Assembly (NCBI RefSeq): GCF_003387615.1 | Contig: NZ_QUNS01000004.1 | Coordinates: 124,001 to 188,000, forward strand | Origin: Tenacibaculum gallaicum | GTDB taxonomy: Bacteria; Bacteroidota; Bacteroidia; Flavobacteriales; Flavobacteriaceae | Length of the DNA: 64,000 bases | Direction of reading: 5' to 3' | Shown here: positions 1 to 7,173 of the stretch, piece after piece | Layout of the letters: each line of letters starts with the position of its first letter | Numbering within the stretch: position 1 is the first letter of the stretch | The notes under the pieces: model-generated | Database searches by the model: none | The model's input: the letters and a program-made list of their open reading frames with translations, nothing else | What the model was told of the DNA's origin: nothing | Program-made: the position numbers and the translations under genes

Positions 1-49
1 CTATATTGGTAAGTTCTTTTTTAGCTATTAAGAATACTTGATGTATCAT
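1..49 (-). CDS. ABC-2 type transporter permease, N-terminal fragment
   Basis: Only the first 16 codons lie in the window; the gene continues past position 1. The peptide begins MIHQVFLIAKKELTNI, which matches the amphipathic cytoplasmic start of ABC-2 type permeases (family knowledge). It follows the ABC ATPase by 46 bases on the same strand, the usual ATPase-permease order. The start is the ATG at 49-47; the next ATG upstream (60-58) is followed at once by TAA. Assignment rests on position plus this short N-terminus. Confidence 0.55.
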   Translation of the reverse strand, partial: MIHQVFLIAKKELTNI

Positions 50-95
50 CTTGTTTACATTTTTATTTTTTTAGATTAATGACTTACTACACACT

Positions 96-797
96 CTATT
101 CATGCATGTGTTTTAAGTACTTTTGCTCTAAATCATGAAAAGAAACTTGATTTGATTCCATCTTTTCAACCAAAACCCCTTCTTTCATAATACCAATATG
201 TGTTCCTGTATCTTTAGCTCTAAAAAGATCGTGTGTTGCCATTAAAGTAGCTACTTTTTGTTGCTTCATGTTAAGTAGAAGCTCAGAAAACTCATTGCTT
301 GCTTTAGGGTCTAATCCAGATGTAGGTTCATCTAAAAGCAATACTTTGGCTCCTTTAGCTCTCGCTAAAGCAATCCCTACTTTTTGCCGCATCCCTTTAG
401 AATAACTACGAACTCTTTTCTTAATAAAATCTTTTTGTAAACCTGATTGTATTAATAAGTCTTCTAATGCTTCTTTTTCTATATCCACACCTTGTAGACC
501 GCAGAAAAAGTGAAGATTCTCCAGCCCTGTCATATATTGATACAACTGGAGATTTTCAGGAATATAAGACAACCATTTTTTTGTTTCTTGTGGGTTCTTT
601 GTTACATCTAAATCATTAACAAAAGCGCTACCAGATGTAGGCTCAATAAAATTTAGAAACAAATTAATCGTTGTTGATTTTCCCGCACCATTAGCACCGA
701 GCAAGCAAAAAATATCTCCTGCTTTAATATTTAAATTTAAACTATTCAAGGCGGTAAAATCACCATATTTTTTTGTGAGGTCTTGTGCTTTTAACAT
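96..797 (-). CDS. ABC transporter ATP-binding protein (ABC-2 exporter type)
   Basis: A 233-residue nucleotide-binding subunit of an ABC transporter. Walker A GANGAGKS is at residues 34-41, the signature YSKGMRQ at 132-138, and Walker B LLLDEP at 153-158, followed by the H-loop region MATHD. Length and sequence style fit the single-domain ATPases that pair with ABC-2 permeases, such as NosF of copper handling or drug exporters. It lies 8 bases after the lipoprotein gene and before a permease start, so it belongs to the operon that begins with the small Cys-rich peptide gene. Inferred role: export of the peptide or a linked inner-membrane step; the substrate cannot be read from the sequence. 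Confidence 0.9.
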   Translation of the reverse strand: MLKAQDLTKKYGDFTALNSLNLNIKAGDIFCLLGANGAGKSTTINLFLNFIEPTSGSAFVNDLDVTKNPQETKKWLSYIPENLQLYQYMTGLENLHFFCGLQGVDIEKEALEDLLIQSGLQKDFIKKRVRSYSKGMRQKVGIALARAKGAKVLLLDEPTSGLDPKASNEFSELLLNMKQQKVATLMATHDLFRAKDTGTHIGIMKEGVLVEKMESNQVSFHDLEQKYLKHMHE

Positions 798-805
798 GGT
801 GTATT

Positions 806-2026
806 CTATTTGTTATTAAAATCCTCAATACCTGATATGTACCCCCCTGTAGACGTAAACATTTTACTAGATGTGTTTGAACTGGTGTCAAAACTAAACA
901 CAGCATTTTCATCATTGGTTGCTGTCGTAAATAACAATTTTTGGTCTTTATAAGGAAGAATAATCATACTACGAGATCCATAAGTGGTAGGAAGTCCTGG
1001 TACCGCCCCTAAACTCGATTTTTTTTGAACATTAATCTCAAAATATTTGAATTGGGGTTGACCAGTTTGATACTCATAAAAATCACTTACCTCCTCTACT
1101 CTTGCTGTAAAGCTTCTTCCATTAGGTGTATGATAAATTCCATAACATACATTTCCTGTTACTTCTTGCATATTCATAAAGTAATCTGGGTCAAAAGAAG
1201 TTTCTCCATTAGGTATTCTTAGTAAACCGCTAGGACTAGTTCCACTACTCATTGTAGTTCCTAAACCTTGTACATAAATATCTCCATTAGTCGTTTTAAT
1301 CATTCCAGCATTTGCTGCATGTCCGCCAAACACCATTCCTGTTCTTTTATCCGAAATTATTTTTTCTACCTTTTTCTCCTTTAAATCTATTACCGCTACA
1401 TACGCCCAATCGTTTAATGGAGTAAAATTTTTCTCATAATGTACTCCCATAAACAACTTTCCATCACGTTCAATCATATCTGTATAATACGTACGTGTAG
1501 CTTCAGGAAATTCTTCTTTTATTAATGTTAAAGTTACTTCATCAGTAATGCGCATCGTAGTTGGGTTAAAAACAATAAGCTTTGAAATCCCTCCTGCTAC
1601 TGAAGCATACGCTACCTCCTTACTTTCAAAGTAAAGTGCTGAAAAAGTATTTGCTCCAGGAACAACAATACGTTGATCTTCAACTGTATTTCCTTCTTCA
1701 TTAAATGAATATTTTGCAAGGGTTGCAGGTGCACCAAAAGGCAATGCATACAGCTCTTTATTATAAGAAACTGTTCTTGTATTTCCAGTTAATTCTAACG
1801 CCTTATCATTTCCTATCGTTGAAAACTCTAAATTTGATTCCCCTTGAATATAAGAGGTCTGATTAGGAAACGCTCCACTTACTGTTGTAATCCCAAAATT
1901 AATAGTTACTGGATCGGTTCCGTCAACTGGTGAATTATCATCACTACTACACCCTATGAATGTAAAAACTAATACAAATGTGTAAAGTGATACTAAACTT
2001 ATTTTTTTTAAGAATTGTGTTTTCAT
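806..2026 (-). CDS. DUF4374-like surface lipoprotein beside TonB receptor
   Basis: A 406-residue secreted lipoprotein. The N-terminus has a positive stretch, a hydrophobic core and a lipobox ending ...FIGC (Cys26) followed by SSDDNS, which fits Bacteroidota lipoproteins sent to the outer membrane. The rest has repeated beta-strand and turn segments without enzyme motifs, in the manner of beta-propeller proteins of the DUF4374 type that accompany TonB receptors for siderophores. It lies 23 bases downstream of the TonB receptor gene. Inferred role: surface ligand-binding partner of the receptor. The family call comes from memory of the layout and sequence style and is moderate; no database search was run. 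Confidence 0.6.
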   Translation of the reverse strand: MKTQFLKKISLVSLYTFVLVFTFIGCSSDDNSPVDGTDPVTINFGITTVSGAFPNQTSYIQGESNLEFSTIGNDKALELTGNTRTVSYNKELYALPFGAPATLAKYSFNEEGNTVEDQRIVVPGANTFSALYFESKEVAYASVAGGISKLIVFNPTTMRITDEVTLTLIKEEFPEATRTYYTDMIERDGKLFMGVHYEKNFTPLNDWAYVAVIDLKEKKVEKIISDKRTGMVFGGHAANAGMIKTTNGDIYVQGLGTTMSSGTSPSGLLRIPNGETSFDPDYFMNMQEVTGNVCYGIYHTPNGRSFTARVEEVSDFYEYQTGQPQFKYFEINVQKKSSLGAVPGLPTTYGSRSMIILPYKDQKLLFTTATNDENAVFSFDTSSNTSSKMFTSTGGYISGIEDFNNK

Positions 2027-2049
2027 TTTTTATTTATTAATGTTTATTT

Positions 2050-4440
2050 CTAATTTATAAATGTTCTAAGTGTAATATAAAATGCTCTTCCAGGACGTTG
2101 TACACTAAAGTTGTCGAATACTTTTTCGTTAAATATATTGGTCGCTTCGGCAGTAACCGTCCATCTATTTTCTGGGTGAGAAAGAGTAATCCCTAAATTT
2201 TGAGTAAATTGAGGTGGAATGATGTTTTTTAAATCTTTATTGCCATCTACAGCCCAAAACAGATAAAACTCATTTACGTAGTTTGCAGACCACCATGCTG
2301 AAATATTATTTTTTGTGTGCAAAAAGTTTTCTTTGTGATAGCGTACTTCTGCATTACCAAAAAAATAAGGTTCATTAGGTAGTCTTGCATTAAAATAACG
2401 ATTGTCCACAGCCCCAGTAATGTTTTTCGGTGAACGGTTTCGTAAATCTTGATAAGTAGCATTTGCTTTTATATCAAAAAAATCAACCGGACGATAGCGC
2501 AGCTCCATATCAACCCCAAGCGTACGTGATTTTAATAAATTTTGATATTGAGAATAAAATTGTGAGGTTCGTAACCTAATACGATTATTTCTTCCTCTAT
2601 AAAAAAGATTCGTATCCCAACTAACCTTCTTTGTTTTTAGCTGAAAACCTAAATTAAGATTATGGCTTTGTTCTGGTTCTAAAAACGGATTGGATTTTAT
2701 TAAAGTAAAATTTCCAAAAAGCTCCACTTCATCAGGAAGTCTCGTAGCATACTCGTAAGAAGATTTTACTAAGAAAGATTTTGTAATATGGTAACGAAGC
2801 GATTGCAAAAACCCAAAATTTGATGTTTCTTGCTGGTTAGGAACAAACTCAAGGTTTTTTATTTCATACCCATCCGCACCTAACCAAAAATGTTTTGCTC
2901 CCGTGTAACTCGCTAAACTTTTTGAAAAACGGTGTTCATAAGCAATTCCTAAAACGTTTTTAAAAAGTTGGGTTGGATTCTTAAAAAAATCTTCTCCATA
3001 AAACTCAGCTGCAATTGGATCTTCTCCTACTCTTCTAAACCAAGCTGTAAAAAGATTCAACGTAAACGTTCCTTTTTCCCAGGGGTGATAGTTTAAATTA
3101 ACTCGATTTAAAACATTTTGGGAGGTTAATTTTAAAGAATTTCGTGAGGCAGAAATTTCTCCACCATCTGTCCGTTTACGATATATTTTACCATCCCAAG
3201 TATAGGCATTCAAAGTAGTATCAATAAAATGTCCTCTGGTACGGTTATAAGCACTATACCATTTCATATCCATTTTCTTTAAAATATTCTTTTTTTCATA
3301 TTCTAAAGAAGTCCCAATAGTTGATTCACCATAAGTAGCCTCTCCATAAGGTTGGGCCATAATAGCATTGTGCTGTATATCATCGTCAAGTCCTGAATAA
3401 CGCGCACTAAAAACCAATCGATCTGCATACTTTTTATCCAAAACTCCTACATAAACGTTTAAAAGATGATTAGAATATTTATCATGAAAACGTTTAACTC
3501 TTGCAGGTTCTGGGTTTCCTTGTTCGTTTGGTATTTCAACATCAACCTTATAGCTATTGTCTGAGTGATTAAAAAATGAATTCACCCCAAACATCCATTG
3601 ATTGTTTGAACTCATTAATTGCGCATTTACACTCATTTTATGGCTATTAAACGATCCTGCTGAATAGGAAACATCTAAATAGTCTGAATATAATTTTCTA
3701 GGAATTATATTAACCGCTCCTCCAAGCGCATCTGCTCCTAAATCTACAGGTACTACCCCCTTATAAACTTCAATTTGTTCTATTAAGTTTGAGGGCAATA
3801 CGTTTAACCCTAATCCAGCTCCAAAATATGATAGAGGAATTCCATCTAGAAAAAAAGGTACCGATTTCCCTGTCATCCCATTTACATAGATTTTTGCTTC
3901 GCTACCAAAACCTCCTGTTTGTCGTACATTTACCCCTGAAATTTGTTTTACAATATCACTTGTATTAATGTTTCTCTCTCGAAACTTTTCCATTTGTAAA
4001 ACTGACACGTTAGCTGTACTCTCTTTTAGTCTTTGAACTGATGATTTTCCTTCAAGAGTTACCTCGTTTAGCTGATTTTGCTGAGGTTTTAATTGAATAG
4101 TAAGTTTTATATTCGTTTTTTTACCTGAAACATCTATCGTCTGGTAATTTGTTTTAAAACCTACATAAGATATTTTTAAGCTATATTTTCCTTTCGGAAT
4201 CTTTTTAAATGTAAATTTTCCGTCTTCATTGGTTAGTGTATTTTTATTAAGTTCTTGTATTTGGAGATGAGACTGAAATAAAGGAATCCCTAAATTGTCA
4301 GTTACTACTCCTGAAACTTTTACTGTTTGCGAATACAAAAAACTACTTGTTAATAGGCTAAAAAATAATATGCATATAATTTTTATACTTTCTAATTTTT
4401 CAAAGTATAACATCTCTGATTTAAAATAATTTTTAGTCAT
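2050..4440 (-). CDS. TonB-dependent outer-membrane receptor (carboxypeptidase-regulatory-like domain)
   Basis: A 796-residue receptor. A hydrophobic signal segment ends near SFLYSQ (about residue 38), followed by a CarboxypepD_reg-like beta-sandwich (about 40-125), a plug domain (about 130-245, including GVNVRQTGGFGSEAKIYVNG and GGAVNIIPRK) and a beta-barrel to the terminal aromatic strand FYITLRTFIN. Such receptors import scarce ligands using TonB energy. Its start overlaps the stop of the 304-residue gene by one base (TAATG), implying translational coupling to the putative peptide-modification genes. Inferred ligand: the modified peptide encoded upstream, possibly metal-loaded. The size is a little larger than siderophore receptors and smaller than SusC proteins. 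Confidence 0.93.
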   Translation of the reverse strand: MTKNYFKSEMLYFEKLESIKIICILFFSLLTSSFLYSQTVKVSGVVTDNLGIPLFQSHLQIQELNKNTLTNEDGKFTFKKIPKGKYSLKISYVGFKTNYQTIDVSGKKTNIKLTIQLKPQQNQLNEVTLEGKSSVQRLKESTANVSVLQMEKFRERNINTSDIVKQISGVNVRQTGGFGSEAKIYVNGMTGKSVPFFLDGIPLSYFGAGLGLNVLPSNLIEQIEVYKGVVPVDLGADALGGAVNIIPRKLYSDYLDVSYSAGSFNSHKMSVNAQLMSSNNQWMFGVNSFFNHSDNSYKVDVEIPNEQGNPEPARVKRFHDKYSNHLLNVYVGVLDKKYADRLVFSARYSGLDDDIQHNAIMAQPYGEATYGESTIGTSLEYEKKNILKKMDMKWYSAYNRTRGHFIDTTLNAYTWDGKIYRKRTDGGEISASRNSLKLTSQNVLNRVNLNYHPWEKGTFTLNLFTAWFRRVGEDPIAAEFYGEDFFKNPTQLFKNVLGIAYEHRFSKSLASYTGAKHFWLGADGYEIKNLEFVPNQQETSNFGFLQSLRYHITKSFLVKSSYEYATRLPDEVELFGNFTLIKSNPFLEPEQSHNLNLGFQLKTKKVSWDTNLFYRGRNNRIRLRTSQFYSQYQNLLKSRTLGVDMELRYRPVDFFDIKANATYQDLRNRSPKNITGAVDNRYFNARLPNEPYFFGNAEVRYHKENFLHTKNNISAWWSANYVNEFYLFWAVDGNKDLKNIIPPQFTQNLGITLSHPENRWTVTAEATNIFNEKVFDNFSVQRPGRAFYITLRTFIN

Positions 4441-5354
4441 TATAACCTTACTTGCTTTATCAGTCCTTCCGCTTCCATTTCTTTAAATATCTCTAATTCT
4501 TTTTTTGACAGGCTATTTTTAGTGAGTAATCCATCCGCTTTATCCCATAATTCTTTTGCTTCTGACGTAAGAGAAAAAGCTTCATCTGTATCTTTCTTCA
4601 TGAGATAATTAAGTTCTGGTGATTTACTAACTAATAGTATTTCGTGATTTTTTATTAAATGTATCGGCTTCTCTTCTAATAATGGTACTATTTCTCGTTC
4701 TTCATTGTAGAGTAAAAAAGTATTACCTGTTGAAATTGAAAGTGACTTTGTTTCATTTGGACTCATTTCAAAAGCTTCCATTTCTGTTTTCATACAACCT
4801 TCAGAATTGATAAAGTACCTTACTATTTTTACGGGTGTTTTCTCTTCTGAATGATTGTAAACCATTGCTGTTTTTTCTTCTTTTTTTACATTGATTAGCG
4901 AAACTTTTTCTACCCAAAAATGATCATCTAAGTGAGTTTTAGAGTATTTTATATTTCCATTATTATGCACCTCAGATACAAGAGTATATTTTCCTAAAGG
5001 AGCATTATCGGGTACATTATATGTAAAATAATAATGGCGACCAGCCTGTATGTTTGTAAGAATTTCTACAAGTTTTTCACGTTTACAAGCTCCTTCTAAA
5101 TACGCAGCCAACACTAAAAGCGGGGTGTTTTTGTTTAAATATTTTAATTTTTGTGGTACTACTTCCTTGTTTTCATTTTCTTCTGGAAAAGCAACAACAT
5201 GATTTTCAAAAAGCATTGTTATATTACCATTAGGGTCTTTTACTCCTATTTTTACCAATGGGCATAAATGTTTATCTTTTAAGTGTGCTGTATTAAAATT
5301 CCAATGAATGGTAACAGTGGTACCTTGAATGGTTCTTTTGGGAAAAATGCTCAT
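4440..5354 (-). CDS. Cytoplasmic protein with PqqD-like C-terminal domain (candidate RiPP recognition protein)
   Basis: A 304-residue protein with no signal peptide or membrane segment. Residues 1 to about 230 look beta-rich and match nothing I recognise. Residues about 232-304 resemble the PqqD / RiPP-recognition fold: a strand pair (HLIKNHEILLVSKS), then LTSEAKELWDKADGLLTKN with the hydrophobic-acidic spacing of PqqD helices, then a final helix and EGLIKQVRL. PqqD-like domains bind leader peptides of RiPP precursors. It starts 2 bases after the 160-residue gene and overlaps the TonB receptor gene by 1 base. What is seen is the C-terminal resemblance; binding to the upstream 35-residue peptide is inference. 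An ordinary winged helix is the main alternative. Confidence 0.5.
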   Translation of the reverse strand: MSIFPKRTIQGTTVTIHWNFNTAHLKDKHLCPLVKIGVKDPNGNITMLFENHVVAFPEENENKEVVPQKLKYLNKNTPLLVLAAYLEGACKREKLVEILTNIQAGRHYYFTYNVPDNAPLGKYTLVSEVHNNGNIKYSKTHLDDHFWVEKVSLINVKKEEKTAMVYNHSEEKTPVKIVRYFINSEGCMKTEMEAFEMSPNETKSLSISTGNTFLLYNEEREIVPLLEEKPIHLIKNHEILLVSKSPELNYLMKKDTDEAFSLTSEAKELWDKADGLLTKNSLSKKELEIFKEMEAEGLIKQVRL

Positions 5355-5356
5355 TC

Positions 5357-5839
5357 TTATTTTTTCAATTTTTTAATATTTTCTTTGCTGTATTTTTGAG
5401 GATATACTTTAAACCATTTTACAATGGTTTCTTCTCCAAAATAATCGTAGGTTGTAGATAACAAAAATTCCAGTTTCTTGAGATACTCTTTTTTTGCTTC
5501 ATCTGGTGCAATTCTCATAGCCTCTCCTCTTTCATCTTTTTCTTTTTTAGTTGCAGGAAGATGATGAAAATAAGGAGTGTTTAAATATTCTTTGCTAAAC
5601 TTATGATAAAGAGGTGTAAACAATATAAGATTGTGCCACATTTCATCTATAATTAATAAATCGTCTGGGATGAAAACTCCCGGAATTTGGCTGATATACA
5701 AAAACTTCAAAGTTTCCAACAAAATGTCTTCAGCTTCGGTTTCAGTAACATCATACATATCTAAAAATCTAGATATTACATTTTCGTCACTAAAAGTTAG
5801 GAGCCTGTCTAATTGTTCTTCTGTAACTCTTTCTTCCAT
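5357..5839 (-). CDS. WH...HH-motif protein (GRDP-like), candidate peptide-modifying partner
   Basis: A 160-residue soluble protein without signal peptide. The central block DEMWHNLILFTPLYHKF, followed by YFHHLP about 10 residues later, matches the conserved core of glycine-rich-domain-containing-protein-like (GRDP-like, PF07173-type) proteins, where WHxxI/L...T..Y..F...HH is invariant. The biochemical function of that family is not settled; clustered His residues suggest metal binding. Here it is the first gene after the terminator behind the 35-residue Cys/His peptide and sits 2 bases before the PqqD-like gene. I infer a role in maturing or binding the peptide or its metal, but no catalytic activity can be read off. 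Confidence 0.5.
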   Translation of the reverse strand: MEERVTEEQLDRLLTFSDENVISRFLDMYDVTETEAEDILLETLKFLYISQIPGVFIPDDLLIIDEMWHNLILFTPLYHKFSKEYLNTPYFHHLPATKKEKDERGEAMRIAPDEAKKEYLKKLEFLLSTTYDYFGEETIVKWFKVYPQKYSKENIKKLKK

Positions 5840-5868
5840 ATACTTAACTCTTCTTACTTTTAAAAAAA

Positions 5869-5891
5869 GCGGTAGGATAAATACCTACCGC
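5869..5891 (-). terminator. Intrinsic terminator or attenuator after the small peptide gene
   Basis: A perfect 8-bp GC-rich stem, GCGGTAGG / CCTACCGC with a 7-base loop. On the minus strand it is followed by TTTTTTT. It lies between the stop of the 35-codon gene (5905) and the start of the 160-residue gene (5839). This position would let most transcripts end after the peptide gene, with partial read-through into the downstream genes. Confidence 0.85.
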
Positions 5892-5904
5892 CAAAAATTT
5901 GGGA

Positions 5905-6012
5905 CTATAAAGTGTTAACACAGTGTCCACAATTACTACAATGTGTAGTTCCAGCTGCTTGTTTAGACTTATCAGCTAAAATTTCTGAGATCATTGATTC
6001 TTTGGTTTTCAT
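5905..6012 (-). CDS. Small Cys/His-rich peptide, candidate RiPP precursor
   Basis: A 35-codon reading frame found by eye. ATG is at 6012-6010 and TAG at 5907-5905. The N-terminal 20 residues are polar and helix-prone (MKTKESMISEILADKSKQ...), like a RiPP leader. The C-terminal part reads AGTTHCSNCGHCVNTL, with three Cys in a CxxCxxC pattern and two His. There is no hydrophobic signal peptide. It is followed directly by a strong terminator, as precursor genes often are, and then by genes for a WH-motif protein, a PqqD-like protein and a TonB receptor. Coding is supported by this context and by the leader/core contrast; expression and modification are inference. A free zinc-knuckle microprotein is an alternative. 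Confidence 0.65.
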   Translation of the reverse strand: MKTKESMISEILADKSKQAAGTTHCSNCGHCVNTL

Positions 6013-6571
6013 AATTAAAAATTTTAAAGTTTTGCCTACTCTATTTTATAAGGTTTTCAGCATCCCCTTTGTTGCAACTTCTTTAATATTATGGTACATA
6101 AATCCAATAGAATTCCTAGGCTTTTCAAAATGAGACTTAGTCTTTTGAAAAACTAAAAGATTTCTGTAAAGATTCTTTTGAAATTTAAATTTTAGTAATA
6201 ACCTATGCTCTAGTATATTTATATTTAGGCACTTTTCTCACTTCTTATATTATCTAATGTCTATAACTGTTGTAAAACCCTTAAAACACGAAAGACATTT
6301 AAGTTGCTGTAATATATTCCAGATAAGATAATCCTGCATCTAAATATACTACGAGCCAATCCTTTAAAACAATAAAGAAAATAGGTTATTAAAATAAAAA
6401 CAAAGTAGTGGTAAGAGTTTTTAAGCTTGTATTTTTCCTCTTAAAAAAACTGAAAAGTTACATTCTGTTTCTCTTCTTCATCACAAGCATTATATAAGCC
6501 AATATTCTATAACTGCTTAAATACTTGAATAAAAAACATTAATAAAAAGATTAAATGTGTAAATAAAACTC
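6013..6571. other. Intergenic region upstream of the peptide gene, with inverted repeat
   Basis: About 560 bases with no convincing gene. It should hold the promoter of the minus-strand peptide operon, but I could not fix a clear TAnnTTTG box. An inverted repeat TTTTCAAAA (6122-6130) / TTTTGAAAA (6143-6151), with an inner GACT/AGTC pair, lies about 110 bases upstream of the peptide start and could be an operator. The rest is AT-rich with only short random frames. Confidence 0.4.
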
Positions 6572-6880
6572 TTACACTAAAGAAGGTGGTGGTCTAGAAA
6601 AAAGTTCCCCCGTAGTAATAATTCCTGAAATAATAAAATTATAATCTTTAATTACTTCTCTTAAAACAACATATTCATTGTTTTCTACTGAAAAATCTAA
6701 AGTATCAGGAGTAACTAACGGAGTTAAATCACTTGCAACTGCATGATCACATATCGTACAGTGTGATGTATGGTCTTTATCGTCTGTATGAGATAGCACG
6801 TGTAACCCGCCTACTTTCATTGATAGAAACAGGACAAGAAATAAATATGCAATGCTATTTTTTAAACGATTACTTTCCAT
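6572..6880 (-). CDS. Small HxC..C / PPP-tail protein (metal-associated Bacteroidota family)
   Basis: A 102-residue protein when started at the ATG at 6880, with a hydrophobic N-terminal helix (SIAYLFLVLFLSMKVGGLHV). A His/Cys cluster LSHTDDKDHTSHCTICDHAV follows, and the C-terminus is FSRPPPSLV. This order (helix, H-x-C..C, PP tail) resembles small Bacteroidota proteins that NCBI labels HYC_CC_PP family and the proteobacterial DUF2946 proteins, both often beside copper or zinc genes. The upstream in-frame ATG at 6919 would precede the -7 box at 6888-6895, so the internal start is preferred. It is transcribed in the same direction as the peptide operon. Metal sensing or binding is inferred. 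Confidence 0.6.
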   Translation of the reverse strand: MESNRLKNSIAYLFLVLFLSMKVGGLHVLSHTDDKDHTSHCTICDHAVASDLTPLVTPDTLDFSVENNEYVVLREVIKDYNFIISGIITTGELFSRPPPSLV

Positions 6881-6887
6881 TTGGCAA

Positions 6888-6895
6888 CGAATATA
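6888..6895 (-). promoter_or_regulatory. -7 promoter element for the HxC..C protein
   Basis: TATATTCG on the minus strand, one base from the TAnnTTTG consensus of Bacteroidota. It ends 7 bases before the ATG at 6880, giving a very short leader and excluding the longer reading frame. Confidence 0.5.
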
Positions 6896-7117
6896 ATAAA
6901 TTAAATTATAAAAACACATAAATATTACTTACTACTTAAAACTTTATTACAAACTATTGTCGTTAAGCGAACTATATTTATAGAAATCTTTTTTAGTATA
7001 AAAGCAACATCGTAGCTATAACAATTTAATTTACTGAAAACAACCCCACTATCCTCTCTCTTATTTTTTCGTTAATAAAAAGGATATAAAAACTGTTTTT
7101 TCATACGTTGAATATAG

Positions 7118-7125
7118 TATTTTCG
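7118..7125 (+). promoter_or_regulatory. -7 promoter element for the helicase-like gene
   Basis: TATTTTCG followed by CACCC resembles Bacteroidota -7 boxes (TAnnTTTG). It lies downstream of the first in-frame ATG (7108), so it decides in favour of the start at 7174. Confidence 0.5.
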
Positions 7126-7173
7126 CACCCTTTCTTACAGAAAAAATCATATTTCAAGGGTACGAGAACAACT

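Noticed and set aside
5912-6133. 73-codon plus-strand frame over the small peptide gene
   Set aside because: Composition is untypical, and it is antisense to the better supported 35-codon gene with terminator and operon context.
6250-6330. Short plus-strand frame starting MSITVVKPLKHE with a Cys pair
   Set aside because: Only about 24 codons, no terminator, promoter or neighbouring partner; expected by chance in AT-rich DNA.
7108-7173. Upstream 22-codon extension of the helicase-like protein
   Set aside because: A -7 promoter box at 7118-7125 lies inside it, so the transcript most likely starts later; the ATG at 7174 is preferred.
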